Source of the DNA: Methanosarcina sp. UBA289
Lineage (GTDB): Archaea > Halobacteriota > Methanosarcinia > Methanosarcinales > Methanosarcinaceae
Assembly: GCA_002496565.1 (NCBI GenBank)
Contig: DAKJ01000018.1
Span: forward strand, 186,001-250,000
Reading direction: 5' to 3'
Length of the DNA: 64,000 nucleotides
The notes under the pieces were generated by a model. That model was not told the origin of the DNA, did not search any database, and saw only the letters and a program-made list of their open reading frames with translations. Both the position numbers and the translations under genes were made by a program. Positions within the stretch are counted from its first letter, which is position 1; every line of letters begins with the position of its first letter. Positions 9,808 to 18,085 of the stretch are shown piece after piece.

Positions 9808-10054
9808 TCTGAGAGCAAGATCCATTAAAACAAGGGTTGAAACTATCTATCACTAATTTTCGTTGATATACGATCATTTAATCGCGAGCAAGATCCATTA
9901 AAAAAAGGATTGAAACTTCGCAAGTTTCGTCAAAACAATGGCAATCGCAAACTTTATTCGCGAGCAAGATCCATTAAAACAAGGATTGAAACATCGATGG
10001 GTTGGACGCAAACGTATCCGGGCTAAATTCGCGAGCAAAATCTACTAAGTATAG
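9808..10054 (+). CRISPR. Short decaying CRISPR array
   Basis: Four repeat copies at 9808-9844, 9881-9916, 9956-9992 and 10027 to about 10054, with spacers of 36, 39 and 34 nt. The first has a scrambled 5' end and GGGTT for GGATT; the second lost one base of the A-run; the third is nearly perfect; the fourth keeps only its left part. The last three read CGCGAGC where the main array has CGTGAGC. No leader or cas gene is attached. It is probably the distal end of an older array cut off by the RNB gene, or the remnant of a second array. Confidence 0.9.
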
Positions 10055-10185
10055 AGACAAAAGATAGTTACAAAAAAGAAGAAAAAAATAAAAGTGCTTC
10101 ATAATAAAAGCACTTAATGCTACATATTCTGTTGTATCTTCAATGACCGTAGCAGGAATTAATCGTTATTCCCGCTCCCTAGACC

Positions 10186-10584
10186 TTATTCTGTAGTTAT
10201 TCCGTCGAATTCGGCTTCATTGGCTTCGGCTTCTTCTTTCGTGGCACGCACAATTCCATCCTTGTGATGTGCCGGCGAATAGATCGTATAGAGCTTCAGC
10301 TCTTCCGTTTCCGAAGTGTTGATGATATTGTGCTGAGCACCGGCTGGCACAACTACCGCAACTCCGTCACTCAGTTCGTATTCATTGCCGTCAATTATGC
10401 ATTTCCCCTTCCCCTGTTCAAAACGGAAAAACTGATCATTTTCCTCATGCACTTCCATCCCGATTTCTTCCCCGGGCTTGAGGCTCATAAGTACCAGCTG
10501 GCTATACTTTGAGGTATAGAGTACCTTGCGGAAATTGCCATTCTCCAGAGTGGCTTCTTCAATATTTATAGAAAATCCTTTCAT
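10186..10584 (-). CDS. Cupin-domain protein
   Basis: 132 residues of a single cupin_2 barrel. Metal-site motif 1 is seen as GEEIGMEVHEENDQFFRFEQGKG (His and Glu ligands) and motif 2 as GVAVVVPAGAQHNIIN. The acidic tail (KEEAEANEAEFDG) is typical of a widespread small-cupin family with no assigned substrate. It starts at an ATG without a clear SD. It stands alone between the CRISPR remnant and a broken membrane gene, so context gives no function. Confidence 0.85.
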   Translation of the reverse strand: MKGFSINIEEATLENGNFRKVLYTSKYSQLVLMSLKPGEEIGMEVHEENDQFFRFEQGKGKCIIDGNEYELSDGVAVVVPAGAQHNIINTSETEELKLYTIYSPAHHKDGIVRATKEEAEANEAEFDGITTE

Positions 10585-10787
10585 ATATTTAAATTTCTAG
10601 TTATTTGTATATAAAATTATTTGTGAGCAAACTTTTCTAAATACATACCATGATCAATATTGAGGAAATTAGTTGCTCAGCTTTAACCCAAGTTACTTAT
10701 TTATATTTTTGAATATAATCATTAAAGCGAGTATAGATGTAAATAATCAGCTTCAGGAGTCTATAAAAGTGTATAATGTTAAGTTAA

Positions 10788-11233
10788 ATGGGAGTAAAAG
10801 GCGGCATGAAAGAGACACGTGATATTCCCTCCCTCGAAAAGAAATTAAGAAAATATTACGCATGGATTTTTATAATAGCTTGCTACTCAGTGTTCAATCT
10901 GTATATAGACCAGGGATGGCAGCAATCTCTATATCCTACAATTTTTATTTTTGCTCTTATGGAACTCTCCCTTTGCTGGTGCATCAAGAAGACAAATGAC
11001 ACTATTAAAAACGGTGGGATGGATCCCAGTGGACCGTTCAAATTAAAATTTAAAACTCAATCTCAGGCAAGGATCGCATTAATAGGATTTTTCCTGTGTG
11101 GAATGCTTTTTTTGCGTATCTCATAATTAATTTTGTGGAACTTTCTAAAAACTATATTTATGGATTGACCGGGTTTGTTGCAAGTGGGTTTCTGATGCGT
11201 ATAATTTATGTAGATAATGATGGGACTTTCTAG
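10788..11233 (+). pseudogene. Membrane protein gene broken by a frameshift
   Basis: The intact frame gives 112 residues ending in LFLRIS. Directly after a run of seven T (11107-11113), a second frame continues for 39 codons as AYLIINFVELSKNYIYGLTG and on to a TAG at 11231, with the same hydrophobic character. One extra T would join them into a protein of about 148 residues with four likely membrane spans (about residues 25-42, 48-66, 92-115 and 122-140). The first span follows a charged N-terminus. Start may be the ATG at 10788 or at 10806. Function unknown. Confidence 0.65.
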
Positions 11234-11553
11234 ATACTCATTAAAATTATTTCCTATATTTTAGTTAGATCTGAAATACGATAGTCTCCAATTATATCTC
11301 AAAAGTTTAATATACCTGTAAATACTATTTTTATATATAAGAATTTATTTTAATGCCGTACATTTTTTTTATGCAAAGTGCAAAAAGTACCTGATTTAAT
11401 TTTTTTACGATAACTAATATTCAAGACTCATAATTTAAACTTGTAGTTTAGTGTTTCTACAAATTTGAAATTCTTGTAAACCCTGTATTTTCAACCTAAA
11501 AAAGTAGTTTAAAAATCAAAATCATTAAAAAAGGAAAAAAGGAAGCGAGGATT
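11234..11553. other. AT-rich intergenic stretch
   Basis: 320 bases, very AT-rich, with long T and A runs. I see no ORF or RNA structure. The end (GGAAGCGAGG) is the ribosome-binding site of the next gene. Confidence 0.6.
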
Positions 11554-11910
11554 TTGGATACACAAGAAATAAAGAATCTAATTAGGAAATTTAACACTTA
11601 TATTGAAATGAATAAAGATTATCAGGCTTATTCAGACTTTAAAGAGGGAATTAATAAAGGCTTGGATATAGCCAAATATACTTTCGAGGATAATTTGGAA
11701 AAACTTTCTCTTTCCGTCCCGGACGATGATCCGGCTGAAAAAGTAAGAGACCTAGAGAACAACTTTAACCAGCTCTTAGATGGCATCGCCCTGTCAAAAA
11801 AACCGAACTGTTCGGAGCAGCGTTTGGACGGAGTACATACTGGATTTGAAAGATCTAAAAAAATATTTAAAGAATTCATACAAGAATCATTTCTTCCAGA
11901 GAATACATAA
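11554..11910 (+). CDS. Small uncharacterised protein, intact copy of a local pair
   Basis: 118 residues starting at TTG with SD GGAAG/GAGG just upstream. The sequence is hydrophilic and probably all helical, with no Cys and no membrane span. YSDFKEGINKGLDIAKYTFE and a later GVHTGFERSKKIFKEFI look like an internal duplication (a G-(I/V)-x-x-G-(L/F)-(D/E) motif appears twice). A second, broken copy lies at 13776-14114. I do not recognise a family; the paralog supports that it is a real gene. Confidence 0.7.
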   Translation: MDTQEIKNLIRKFNTYIEMNKDYQAYSDFKEGINKGLDIAKYTFEDNLEKLSLSVPDDDPAEKVRDLENNFNQLLDGIALSKKPNCSEQRLDGVHTGFERSKKIFKEFIQESFLPENT

Positions 11911-12291
11911 AAATTTTCACAGCCGTTATTTAGCTTAAAAGCTCTATTATTTTTTGGATTGAGCTTAGAATTTTTACTGTTATTGAGTGTAATCGTCGCT
12001 ACAGAAAATAAGGAAGGAATAGAAATCTAGAAGAAGGGTATTCGAAAATCGAAGGAAAGAAACAGGCCAGGTAAGAGAAGAAGCTAAGTTTATGGAAGAA
12101 TCCAGGTAGATTGAAAAGGAACCTTTGAACTCACTCCTGGGAACCCAGAGTGTAGGGATATTACAAATTTGTAAAGTATCGCCAGAACCAGCCCGCTAGT
12201 CGAGGAAAAAAGCTAAGTTTGAAGCCTTCTGGAAGATTATCACCTGCGGAAACTGCAACCCTGCCAGAAAAAAAATCCGAAAAATAAGAAT

Positions 12292-12328
12292 ATTCACAAG
12301 CAAGAGCCAGTAAAACCAGGATTAAGCG
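12292..12328 (+). repeat. Isolated, degraded CRISPR repeat
   Basis: Starts ATTCACAAGCAAGAGCC and continues AGTAAAACCAGGATTAAG. By eye about 27 of 37 positions match the main repeat with no gaps. Same orientation as the main array; no partner repeat at the expected spacing. Confidence 0.6.
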
Positions 12329-12781
12329 AACTTCTTCCGAATCTACCTTGCCGGCTGTAAAGGTACTTAAATAGATTTGAAATCTTTAAAGAGAGATACA
12401 TACCGAAAATAATAAATAAGGATGTACAATATCGTGCTCTTAATACTATATTGAAGGTAAGAAGGAGCAAGTAAAACGTCGCCGATCGAAATACAAATCT
12501 CAATATGCACATTGTTGTTTTTGTCTATATGTTTTACAATTTTGTTCTGCAGCTGTAAGCTTTTTGCCTGGAGATGTTTGAAATATAGTAAAATAGAAGG
12601 AAAGAATTAATCTAATTTTTAGATCTGGATAAAACCAGCTTTACCTATTTAATTCTCTAAATTTTTCTTCATTTTATACTTTTTATATTCTTTACATTTT
12701 TCTTGATTATCTACGCTTTCTGCATTCTCCAATTAAAATGAAGATATGCACTATTCTGAAAAGCAAGTAGAATAATGTCAA

Positions 12782-12819
12782 AATGTGCGAGCAAGGGAAA
12801 TTAAAAAATATTGAAATTC
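12782..12819 (+). repeat. Second isolated CRISPR-repeat-like relic
   Basis: GTGCGAGCAAGGGAAATTAA followed by ATATTGAAATTC keeps the GAGCAAG, ATTAAAA and ATTGAAA blocks of the repeat in order and at nearly correct spacing. Weaker than the copy at 12292. Confidence 0.4.
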
Positions 12820-12909
12820 AGACAAAAATAGATATATAAAATGGAATATATAATTTCCTATGCAATATTTAGATGAATTGGAATTTTTTCAGTCATAAAG
12901 GGGGAAGTT

Positions 12910-13212
12910 ATGGACCAGAAAGAAGAACAGACAATATTCGGAGTATGTCCGAACTGCGGAAAACCATTCAGGATAGAATCAACAGGCGGTGGGGAAGAAT
13001 GGCGGTACTGTGCAGATGTTTGCATAAACCCTGTAGCAATACCAACAGGAGCAAGACTGCAGCCAGATCAGGCTACATTACGCTTCGTAGACGGAAATAT
13101 GAATGAGTATATGCGGGAAGAATATATCAAAGTTCATGGCATTGATCCTCTGCCCATCTGGAAAGCAATGGAAAAATGGCGTGAAGAGCAGATGAAGAAG
13201 TGGAAGAGGTAA
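12910..13212 (+). CDS. Small zinc-ribbon-like protein
   Basis: 100 residues from an ATG with a strong SD (AAAGGGGGAAGTT before it). The N-terminal half has a CPNCGKPF knuckle and a second pair CADVC about 30 residues later, which together could bind one zinc. The C-terminal half is helical and charged (EEYIKVHGIDPL, KWREEQMKKWKR). Such ribbons often contact nucleic acid or protein, but no partner is nearby. A start at 12873 in another frame is a shadow. Confidence 0.75.
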   Translation: MDQKEEQTIFGVCPNCGKPFRIESTGGGEEWRYCADVCINPVAIPTGARLQPDQATLRFVDGNMNEYMREEYIKVHGIDPLPIWKAMEKWREEQMKKWKR

Positions 13213-13457
13213 ACTTAATATTTATAAATTTCCCTTTCTATTTTTATCTTAGATTATATTTCACTTCTCTCTGCTTTTTAATTTTTTAAACTTCACTTTT
13301 TAGCTTGCATTATATTTTTTATTTAACATAGGCTGTTTCCAAATATTTTTATATTTGCATATGTTGATAGAAAATATCATAAGCTTTCCCTTTACTTTAT
13401 AATTTTTCTCATCTCTCAATTTTTCAATTCTATTTTCCCAAGTATGCCAAATTATAG

Positions 13458-13598
13458 AAGGCTTTAGAGACTGCAAAGTGGAATAATCGTTATAAAGTTG
13501 TATTACTAACCGGAAGAAAAGAAGAAAGCGCATTCAGATTATATGAACGAGTTGGATTTGAAAGAGGGGTAGAAGCAGAATCTATGAAAAGTTTATAA
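13458..13598 (+). pseudogene. C-terminal remnant of a GNAT acetyltransferase
   Basis: The frame after the TAG at 13455 reads KALETAKWNNRYKVVLLTGR and then EESAFRLYERVGFERGVEAE to a TAA at 13596. The pattern L-(T)-x6-A-x2-(L)-Y-x3-GF is the acetyl-CoA end of the GNAT fold. The upstream three quarters of a GNAT gene, including the P-loop-like RxxGxG motif, is missing, so this is a fragment. Confidence 0.65.
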
Positions 13599-13775
13599 TT
13601 TAAAAAGGAAAGTTAATCCATTTAAAAGCAAAAATTCCTGAAACTGGAACTGAATAAAGTATAATAAATAGTGTATCAATTAATTATCTGGAAACAAGAT
13701 TAATTTAAGCAGGGGTCAAGACTTCTTCTATGGCATGAATAGTTTTTTTGTTTTTAAAAATAGGGAGAGGGTAAA

Positions 13776-14114
13776 TTGAAGGAGCAAAAAGCTAAAGATG
13801 CAGTCAAAGTATTCAGTAAGCTGATTTAGAGGAATAAAGAGAGACAACCTTATTCAGATTATAAAGAAGGAATAAACTAAGGACTTGAAATAGCTAAGGA
13901 TACTTTTGAAGAGAATGCGGAAAAATTTGTTTATTTCAATCTAAAAGAAGATTGGAATTCAAAGATAAAGAGCTTACAAGATAGATTTGGCCTTCTTTTA
14001 GGCACAATCGTTTTTGAAAAACTACATCATACCGAAGATTACCTAGATGGGATAAGCAAAGGATTCGAGGAATCTAAAAAATTGTTTGCAGAGTTTATAA
14101 AACATTTCGTATAA
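13776..14114 (+). pseudogene. Broken paralog of the 11554-11910 gene
   Basis: From a TTG with SD GGGAGAGG, the frame reads through a TAG at 13827 and a TAA at 13878 to a final TAA at 14112. Its protein matches the neighbour at 11554 (YSDYKEGIN, GLEIAKDTFEENAEK, DYLDGISKGFEESKKLFAEFI against YSDFKEGIN, GLDIAKYTFEDNLEK, GVHTGFERSKKIFKEFI). The TAG could in principle be pyrrolysine in Methanosarcina, but the in-frame TAA cannot, so the gene is broken. Confidence 0.8.
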
Positions 14115-14401
14115 TAGAATTAAAGCTGAATTATTTTCTACTTATTTGGCATAAAAATACTCTCAAGTATTTTCACTTATTTGTGCTCATCATTCGAAGA
14201 ATCTCATGGCCTTTCTAATAATAGTGATCTTTATTTTTTAGTTTGATATAAGGGATTAAGTTGGCACATCAATATTTTGGACTATACCTACGTTCATAGA
14301 TTTTCATTTATTGATAATATTCTCCAATTGATACCAAGTTTCATATAATGACATTAAATACATATAGTAGCGTAAATACTCACTTATTTTCACATATAGA
14401 C

Positions 14402-14578
14402 TCATTTATTGTCATTTAAAGCCACACCCCTTATTTCTAAGAGCTCAGATAATCTGTTCAAAGCATATTTTTTTTCGTTTATCATAATTTGCAATTTATT
14501 AACCTCAGCTTCTAACTGCGAAATTTCTATTTTTAGCTGTAGTATCTGCTCTTTAATAAGATCATTACTTTGCATCAT
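14402..14578 (-). CDS. 58-residue coiled-coil protein
   Basis: Two adjacent ATG codons (14578 and 14575) follow a GGGCGG-type SD. Residues 8-48 form a heptad pattern (IKEQILQLKIEISQLEAEV, then NKLQIMINEKKYALNRL) with leucine or isoleucine at a and d positions, so it should be a two-stranded coiled coil. There is no Cys, membrane span or signal. Too short for ordinary ORF calling. Small coiled-coil regulators of this shape exist in many families (for example Spo0E-like), but no family signature is clear. Confidence 0.55.
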   Translation of the reverse strand: MMQSNDLIKEQILQLKIEISQLEAEVNKLQIMINEKKYALNRLSELLEIRGVALNDNK

Positions 14579-14908
14579 ATCCGCCCAATAACTATGTATT
14601 AACCCCTTAATTCAATGATATTGGTTATGTATAAATCGGTATTATGTATAAACCAATTCGTTATCACTTTTTAGATATTAACTTTACTGTATTTGTATTG
14701 CCATTATTGTTTTTCTAGTCATACTCGCGCCAGTTCAAACCACTAATAGAAATTATGGATAAGATCTGGTAAAACAGGAATTGGGATCTCGACATTTCCG
14801 TGAAAATTTTTCTAAATATTAAAAAGATTCCTGAAATAGGAAGAGAACTACTTCCTAAACAGGAATAAAAATAAAAAATTTCTTGGCTTTAAAAAAGCTT
14901 GATAACAT
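14579..14908. other. Intergenic stretch with a CRISPR-repeat relic
   Basis: 330 bases. It contains the promoter region of the minus-strand coiled-coil gene and a repeat relic at about 14751-14787 (AAGATCTGGTAAAACAGG, then ATTGGGATC), which keeps AAGATC, AAAACA and ATTG of the CRISPR repeat in order. No gene seen. Confidence 0.45.
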
Positions 14909-16144
14909 TTAATCAGCCTCATAATGACCAAAACCACTTAATCGGCTGACTGCCGGGCCTGTTAATAAGGATGTAAGCAGCGCCATAATAATCAAAGCCA
15001 CGAACACTTGGTCGTCGATAAGTCCAGCATCCTTGGCAACGGTAGCAAGTATCATCTCCATAGCACCCCTTGCGTTCATGGCAACGCCTATGACGGCAGA
15101 CTGCCTCAGTGGTAGTTTACTGATTATCAAACCAAGTGTCACACCGAATATCTTTCCTATACATGCGATCATAAGAACTGCAAGCACAAGAGTTAGGTCA
15201 AAAGATGCCACAAAATCCGCTCGCAGCCCAATTGAAACAAAGTAAAGAGGGGCAAAAAAATACATGACAAACTGGTGAATCATTTCATGCGCATCATCAC
15301 GCTTTTCCAGACCTTGGGAAAATGCCAGACCTACCAAGAAAGCGCCAAAGACAGCGTGTATCCCAATTGCTTCAGCACAAGCTGCAGCTAATAGAATAAA
15401 AACTGTTGTAATTCCGAGGAAAGAACCCGGCCAAGTCAGAGAAAACTCCAACCGTTTTTGAACTTTCTGAGCCAAGGTTCTACCTACCGTGAGCATGAAA
15501 GCAAATAGCAAAAATACCAGAACGAAGGTCATGTAAGGAGGGATGTCTAATATGCTCTCAGGTGCGAAATTGCTCAAAATAAAGGCAAATAATGACCATC
15601 CTACAAGATCATCGATGGTTGCGGCGCCGGTAATGATCATTCCCATGTCTGTCTTCATCAAATCCAGATCCATAAGAGTTCTAGCGATAACCGGAAGGGC
15701 GGATATTGATAGTGCTGTACCCATGAACATTGCGAAAAACATTAATTTACCCTGGAAATGATCTCTCCATATATCCGGGAACAGGAAAATCATCCCGAAA
15801 CCCAATACAAACGGTATCACTATGCCCATCAAACTTGCCCAGGCTATGTTAACGCTCCGTTTCTTAACCAAGCTCAGGTTCATCTCCAAGCCTGCTGCAA
15901 ATAAAAAGAACAACATGCAGATCTGGATAAGGGCATCCCTGCCATAGAAAATGGCCCCTGATTCTGGGAATAACCAGTTATAAGTGCTTGGACTGAGCCA
16001 TCCCCAGACTGTCGGCCCGAGGATGATACCACCAAAGAGTTCTCCAAGGACTGCAGGAAGGCGAAGCATACGCATTCCTTGTCCGCATAATAGTGCCATA
16101 AAGAGCATTACAGCGATCTCTAGGAAAAAGATCATCATATCCAT
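14909..16144 (-). CDS. CPA2-family cation:proton antiporter
   Basis: 411 residues with about 12 hydrophobic spans and no C-terminal TrkA domains, the shape of a short CPA2 (KefB/NapA-like) carrier. The ion-binding aspartate pair is seen in GAATIDDLVGW and the unwound-helix region in ALSISALPVIARTL. It should exchange Na+ or K+ for H+ across the cell membrane. A strong SD (GAGGTGA) lies 15 bases before the ATG, further than usual, so the start is not certain. Single gene. Confidence 0.9.
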   Translation of the reverse strand: MDMMIFFLEIAVMLFMALLCGQGMRMLRLPAVLGELFGGIILGPTVWGWLSPSTYNWLFPESGAIFYGRDALIQICMLFFLFAAGLEMNLSLVKKRSVNIAWASLMGIVIPFVLGFGMIFLFPDIWRDHFQGKLMFFAMFMGTALSISALPVIARTLMDLDLMKTDMGMIITGAATIDDLVGWSLFAFILSNFAPESILDIPPYMTFVLVFLLFAFMLTVGRTLAQKVQKRLEFSLTWPGSFLGITTVFILLAAACAEAIGIHAVFGAFLVGLAFSQGLEKRDDAHEMIHQFVMYFFAPLYFVSIGLRADFVASFDLTLVLAVLMIACIGKIFGVTLGLIISKLPLRQSAVIGVAMNARGAMEMILATVAKDAGLIDDQVFVALIIMALLTSLLTGPAVSRLSGFGHYEAD

Positions 16145-16752
16145 CGGTGCTATAAAAATTCACCTCAATTTTTTACATTTACCCCGGCTATTTTTTAAAA
16201 TCATGAATACATAATGGAGTTATACGACAATTAGTATAATATTAACTCGTTGATTACAGATAAGGAGTGTTCCCGCTTACTACTATTGATTTGGGGGTAA
16301 AATTAGTGTCAATTCAAACATAAAAGGGATATTTATATTTTTCCAGCCTTATATGAAGAATAAGAATAAATATCAAAATAGGATACGTTGATACACAAAC
16401 ATGGAAAAAAACTGCAGACTTTAATAAGTGTATGCTAGGTCTTTTAATCTGCTTATAAGGGCCATAAATCCCAGAAACCAGAAATTTACAGTTCTAAACC
16501 ACTAAAACCAATTCTGGAATCTGTAAAAATGTAAGTTTCTCGCAGTGAATCCTCTTTTCGCCTGACTCTTTCTTCTTAAAATATATACTTATAGTTTGAA
16601 AGTTGAGTTATATATGAGAGAAGGACAATATAAGACTAGTATAATACTATAGGCAAAAGCTTATAATAATAATTAAATTTGATAATTAATGAGTTTTTAT
16701 TTTTTGAGTGTGAAGTCTGAATGGACAATGCACATTTGAGAGGGGGTACACT
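16145..16752. other. Intergenic stretch
   Basis: About 600 bases between divergent genes. AT-rich with TATA-like sequences for both directions (TTATATATGAG near 16610 for the plus-strand gene). No ORF or clear RNA structure seen. Confidence 0.5.
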
Positions 16753-17013
16753 ATGTCAGTTAAAATCGAATGGCAAATTTTTGAAGCCGAGACCCGGAGC
16801 GACGGCACCTGGAGCTCGAACAGCCCTGCACTTGCGGAGCTGCTCAATGCCATAGCAGGCCCGGATAAGATTAGGGAGCCTGCATCCGATATTGAGGATG
16901 CTATGGCCCATCTGGCCATCAGAGGGCTGCCATATTTCAAAATAACCGAGGTCACTTCCAAGAATACCAGGGGGAAAAACATCAATAAAAAGTCTTCAGG
17001 AGCTATATACTAA
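16753..17013 (+). CDS. Small uncharacterised protein
   Basis: 86 residues from an ATG with SD GAGAGGGGG. Reads MSVKIEWQIFEAETRSDGTW, then an alanine-rich helix (SPALAELLNAIAGP), an acidic stretch and a basic tail (NTRGKNINKKSSG). No membrane span or Cys. Codon use fits the genome and the SD is strong, so it is probably a real soluble protein. Family not recognised. Confidence 0.65.
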   Translation: MSVKIEWQIFEAETRSDGTWSSNSPALAELLNAIAGPDKIREPASDIEDAMAHLAIRGLPYFKITEVTSKNTRGKNINKKSSGAIY

Positions 17014-17198
17014 ATAAACTCTTACAGGAAAAAATCAATAAAAGCAGTTCATTGGTGTTAAAATATAGCCCGAAGGAAATGTGTTATTTTCGTTGTTTTC
17101 ATTAGCTTATAGTATTAAAATGGATAAAATATTATAATATTTACATAAAGTTAGTATTTATTAATTTTATTATTTTTACATTATATGTAACCTTTAAT

Positions 17199-17453
17199 TT
17201 GGTACGGCGCACTTGTAATACGAGTGTCAATTATATAAGTATCAAAAAGCTGCGAGAGATAGAAAGTTGTTTCCTACTGTTCCCTGAGTTTATACTGTCG
17301 AGCCCGACAAAATCAGTTTTTTTGGCAAAAAACGCTGAGAGGCCCTTTGTGCCATTCTTTACAAGAGAAGAGACTGCATATAAGATTGCTTGGAGCAAGG
17401 TTAAGAAAGTATACGAGAAGAATTCCAAAGGAAACTGGGCAAAACGAGATTGA
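17199..17453 (+). pseudogene. ChaB-like domain, probably degraded
   Basis: The C-terminal part (TREETAYKIAWSKVKKVYEK, then NSKGNWAKRD) is a clear ChaB-family ending (EE.A...AW..VK..YEK...G.W). The N-terminal part should carry the LP...A..IF..A segment; only FLAKNAERPFVPFF loosely resembles it, and residues before that (from a TTG with no SD) do not fit. Either the front has mutated or this is a fragment. ChaB proteins accompany cation transporters; the antiporter at 14909 is nearby but on the other strand. Confidence 0.5.
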
Positions 17454-17673
17454 GTTTTTGATTTCGACGTTCTACCTATTCATCTTTTTAGATTTAAATG
17501 GATGCTTTTTTCCTAAATCAGCAAAATAGTCAGCTTGAAGATAACCTATGATGCTGCTTAATTAATAGAAGCTGAAATTAAGGCAATATAAACGAAGATA
17601 TAAACAAGATCAGGGATATGGAACATTTTATATATCTAAACAAAGTATATAATATATGTTGGAAAGTGTAAAA

Positions 17674-17814
17674 ATGAGCATACTATCCTTTATAATGAAA
17701 AATAAATGCGAATATCGCACTTCATGTCCCAATTTTCAAAAGGGTGGGAAATATTGTGAAGGATTGGATTACTGTAAGTGTGGGCTTTTTTTGAAAAATA
17801 AAAGAAGAATTTAA
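17674..17814 (+). CDS. 46-residue cysteine-rich protein
   Basis: ATG at 17674 (an in-frame ATG at 17656 would add six residues). The product holds six cysteines (KNKCEYRTSCPNF, GGKYCEGLDYCKCGL) and a basic tail (KNKRRI). The spacing suggests a small zinc- or Fe-S-binding fold. A weak GGAAAGTG lies upstream. It is too short for ordinary ORF calling and its family is not recognised. Six Cys in 46 codons is hard to explain as chance in AT-rich DNA. Confidence 0.5.
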   Translation: MSILSFIMKNKCEYRTSCPNFQKGGKYCEGLDYCKCGLFLKNKRRI

Positions 17815-18085
17815 AAGTTTTAAGTTTCATTCTTGAAGTACAAACTCTCCATCATAATCAAATATTTTTAAAAATGTAAATTTACAGAGCTTTCAGCTTA
17901 TAGTATGGATTTATAAGCAACTGTTACAAATTATAGCTTACAAGACCGTACTTATAAATTTATTTAGCAATGAAAGAGCTTACAAATTTATACTTTGTAT
18001 GTTTTATAGCATAAACCTGCAGATATAAATTAAGACCTTGTTTATGTGTATGTATTTATTCATATTGATCTAGGAAGTCGACAAA

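Larger units (their letters stand above)
11911..12909. other. Long intergenic stretch with CRISPR-repeat relics
   Basis: About 1 kb without a supportable gene. It holds two degraded copies of the CRISPR repeat (listed separately) and AT-rich DNA. The reading frame on the minus strand at 12294-12512 ends in a translation of one of those relics (SLNPGFTGSC) and is not counted as a gene. Confidence 0.6.

Noticed and set aside
12294..12512. 72-residue minus-strand ORF
   Set aside because: No SD, and its end is the translation of a relic CRISPR repeat.
13827..13829. TAG in the 13776 copy read as pyrrolysine
   Set aside because: A TAA follows 16 codons later in the same frame, so read-through would not give a complete protein.
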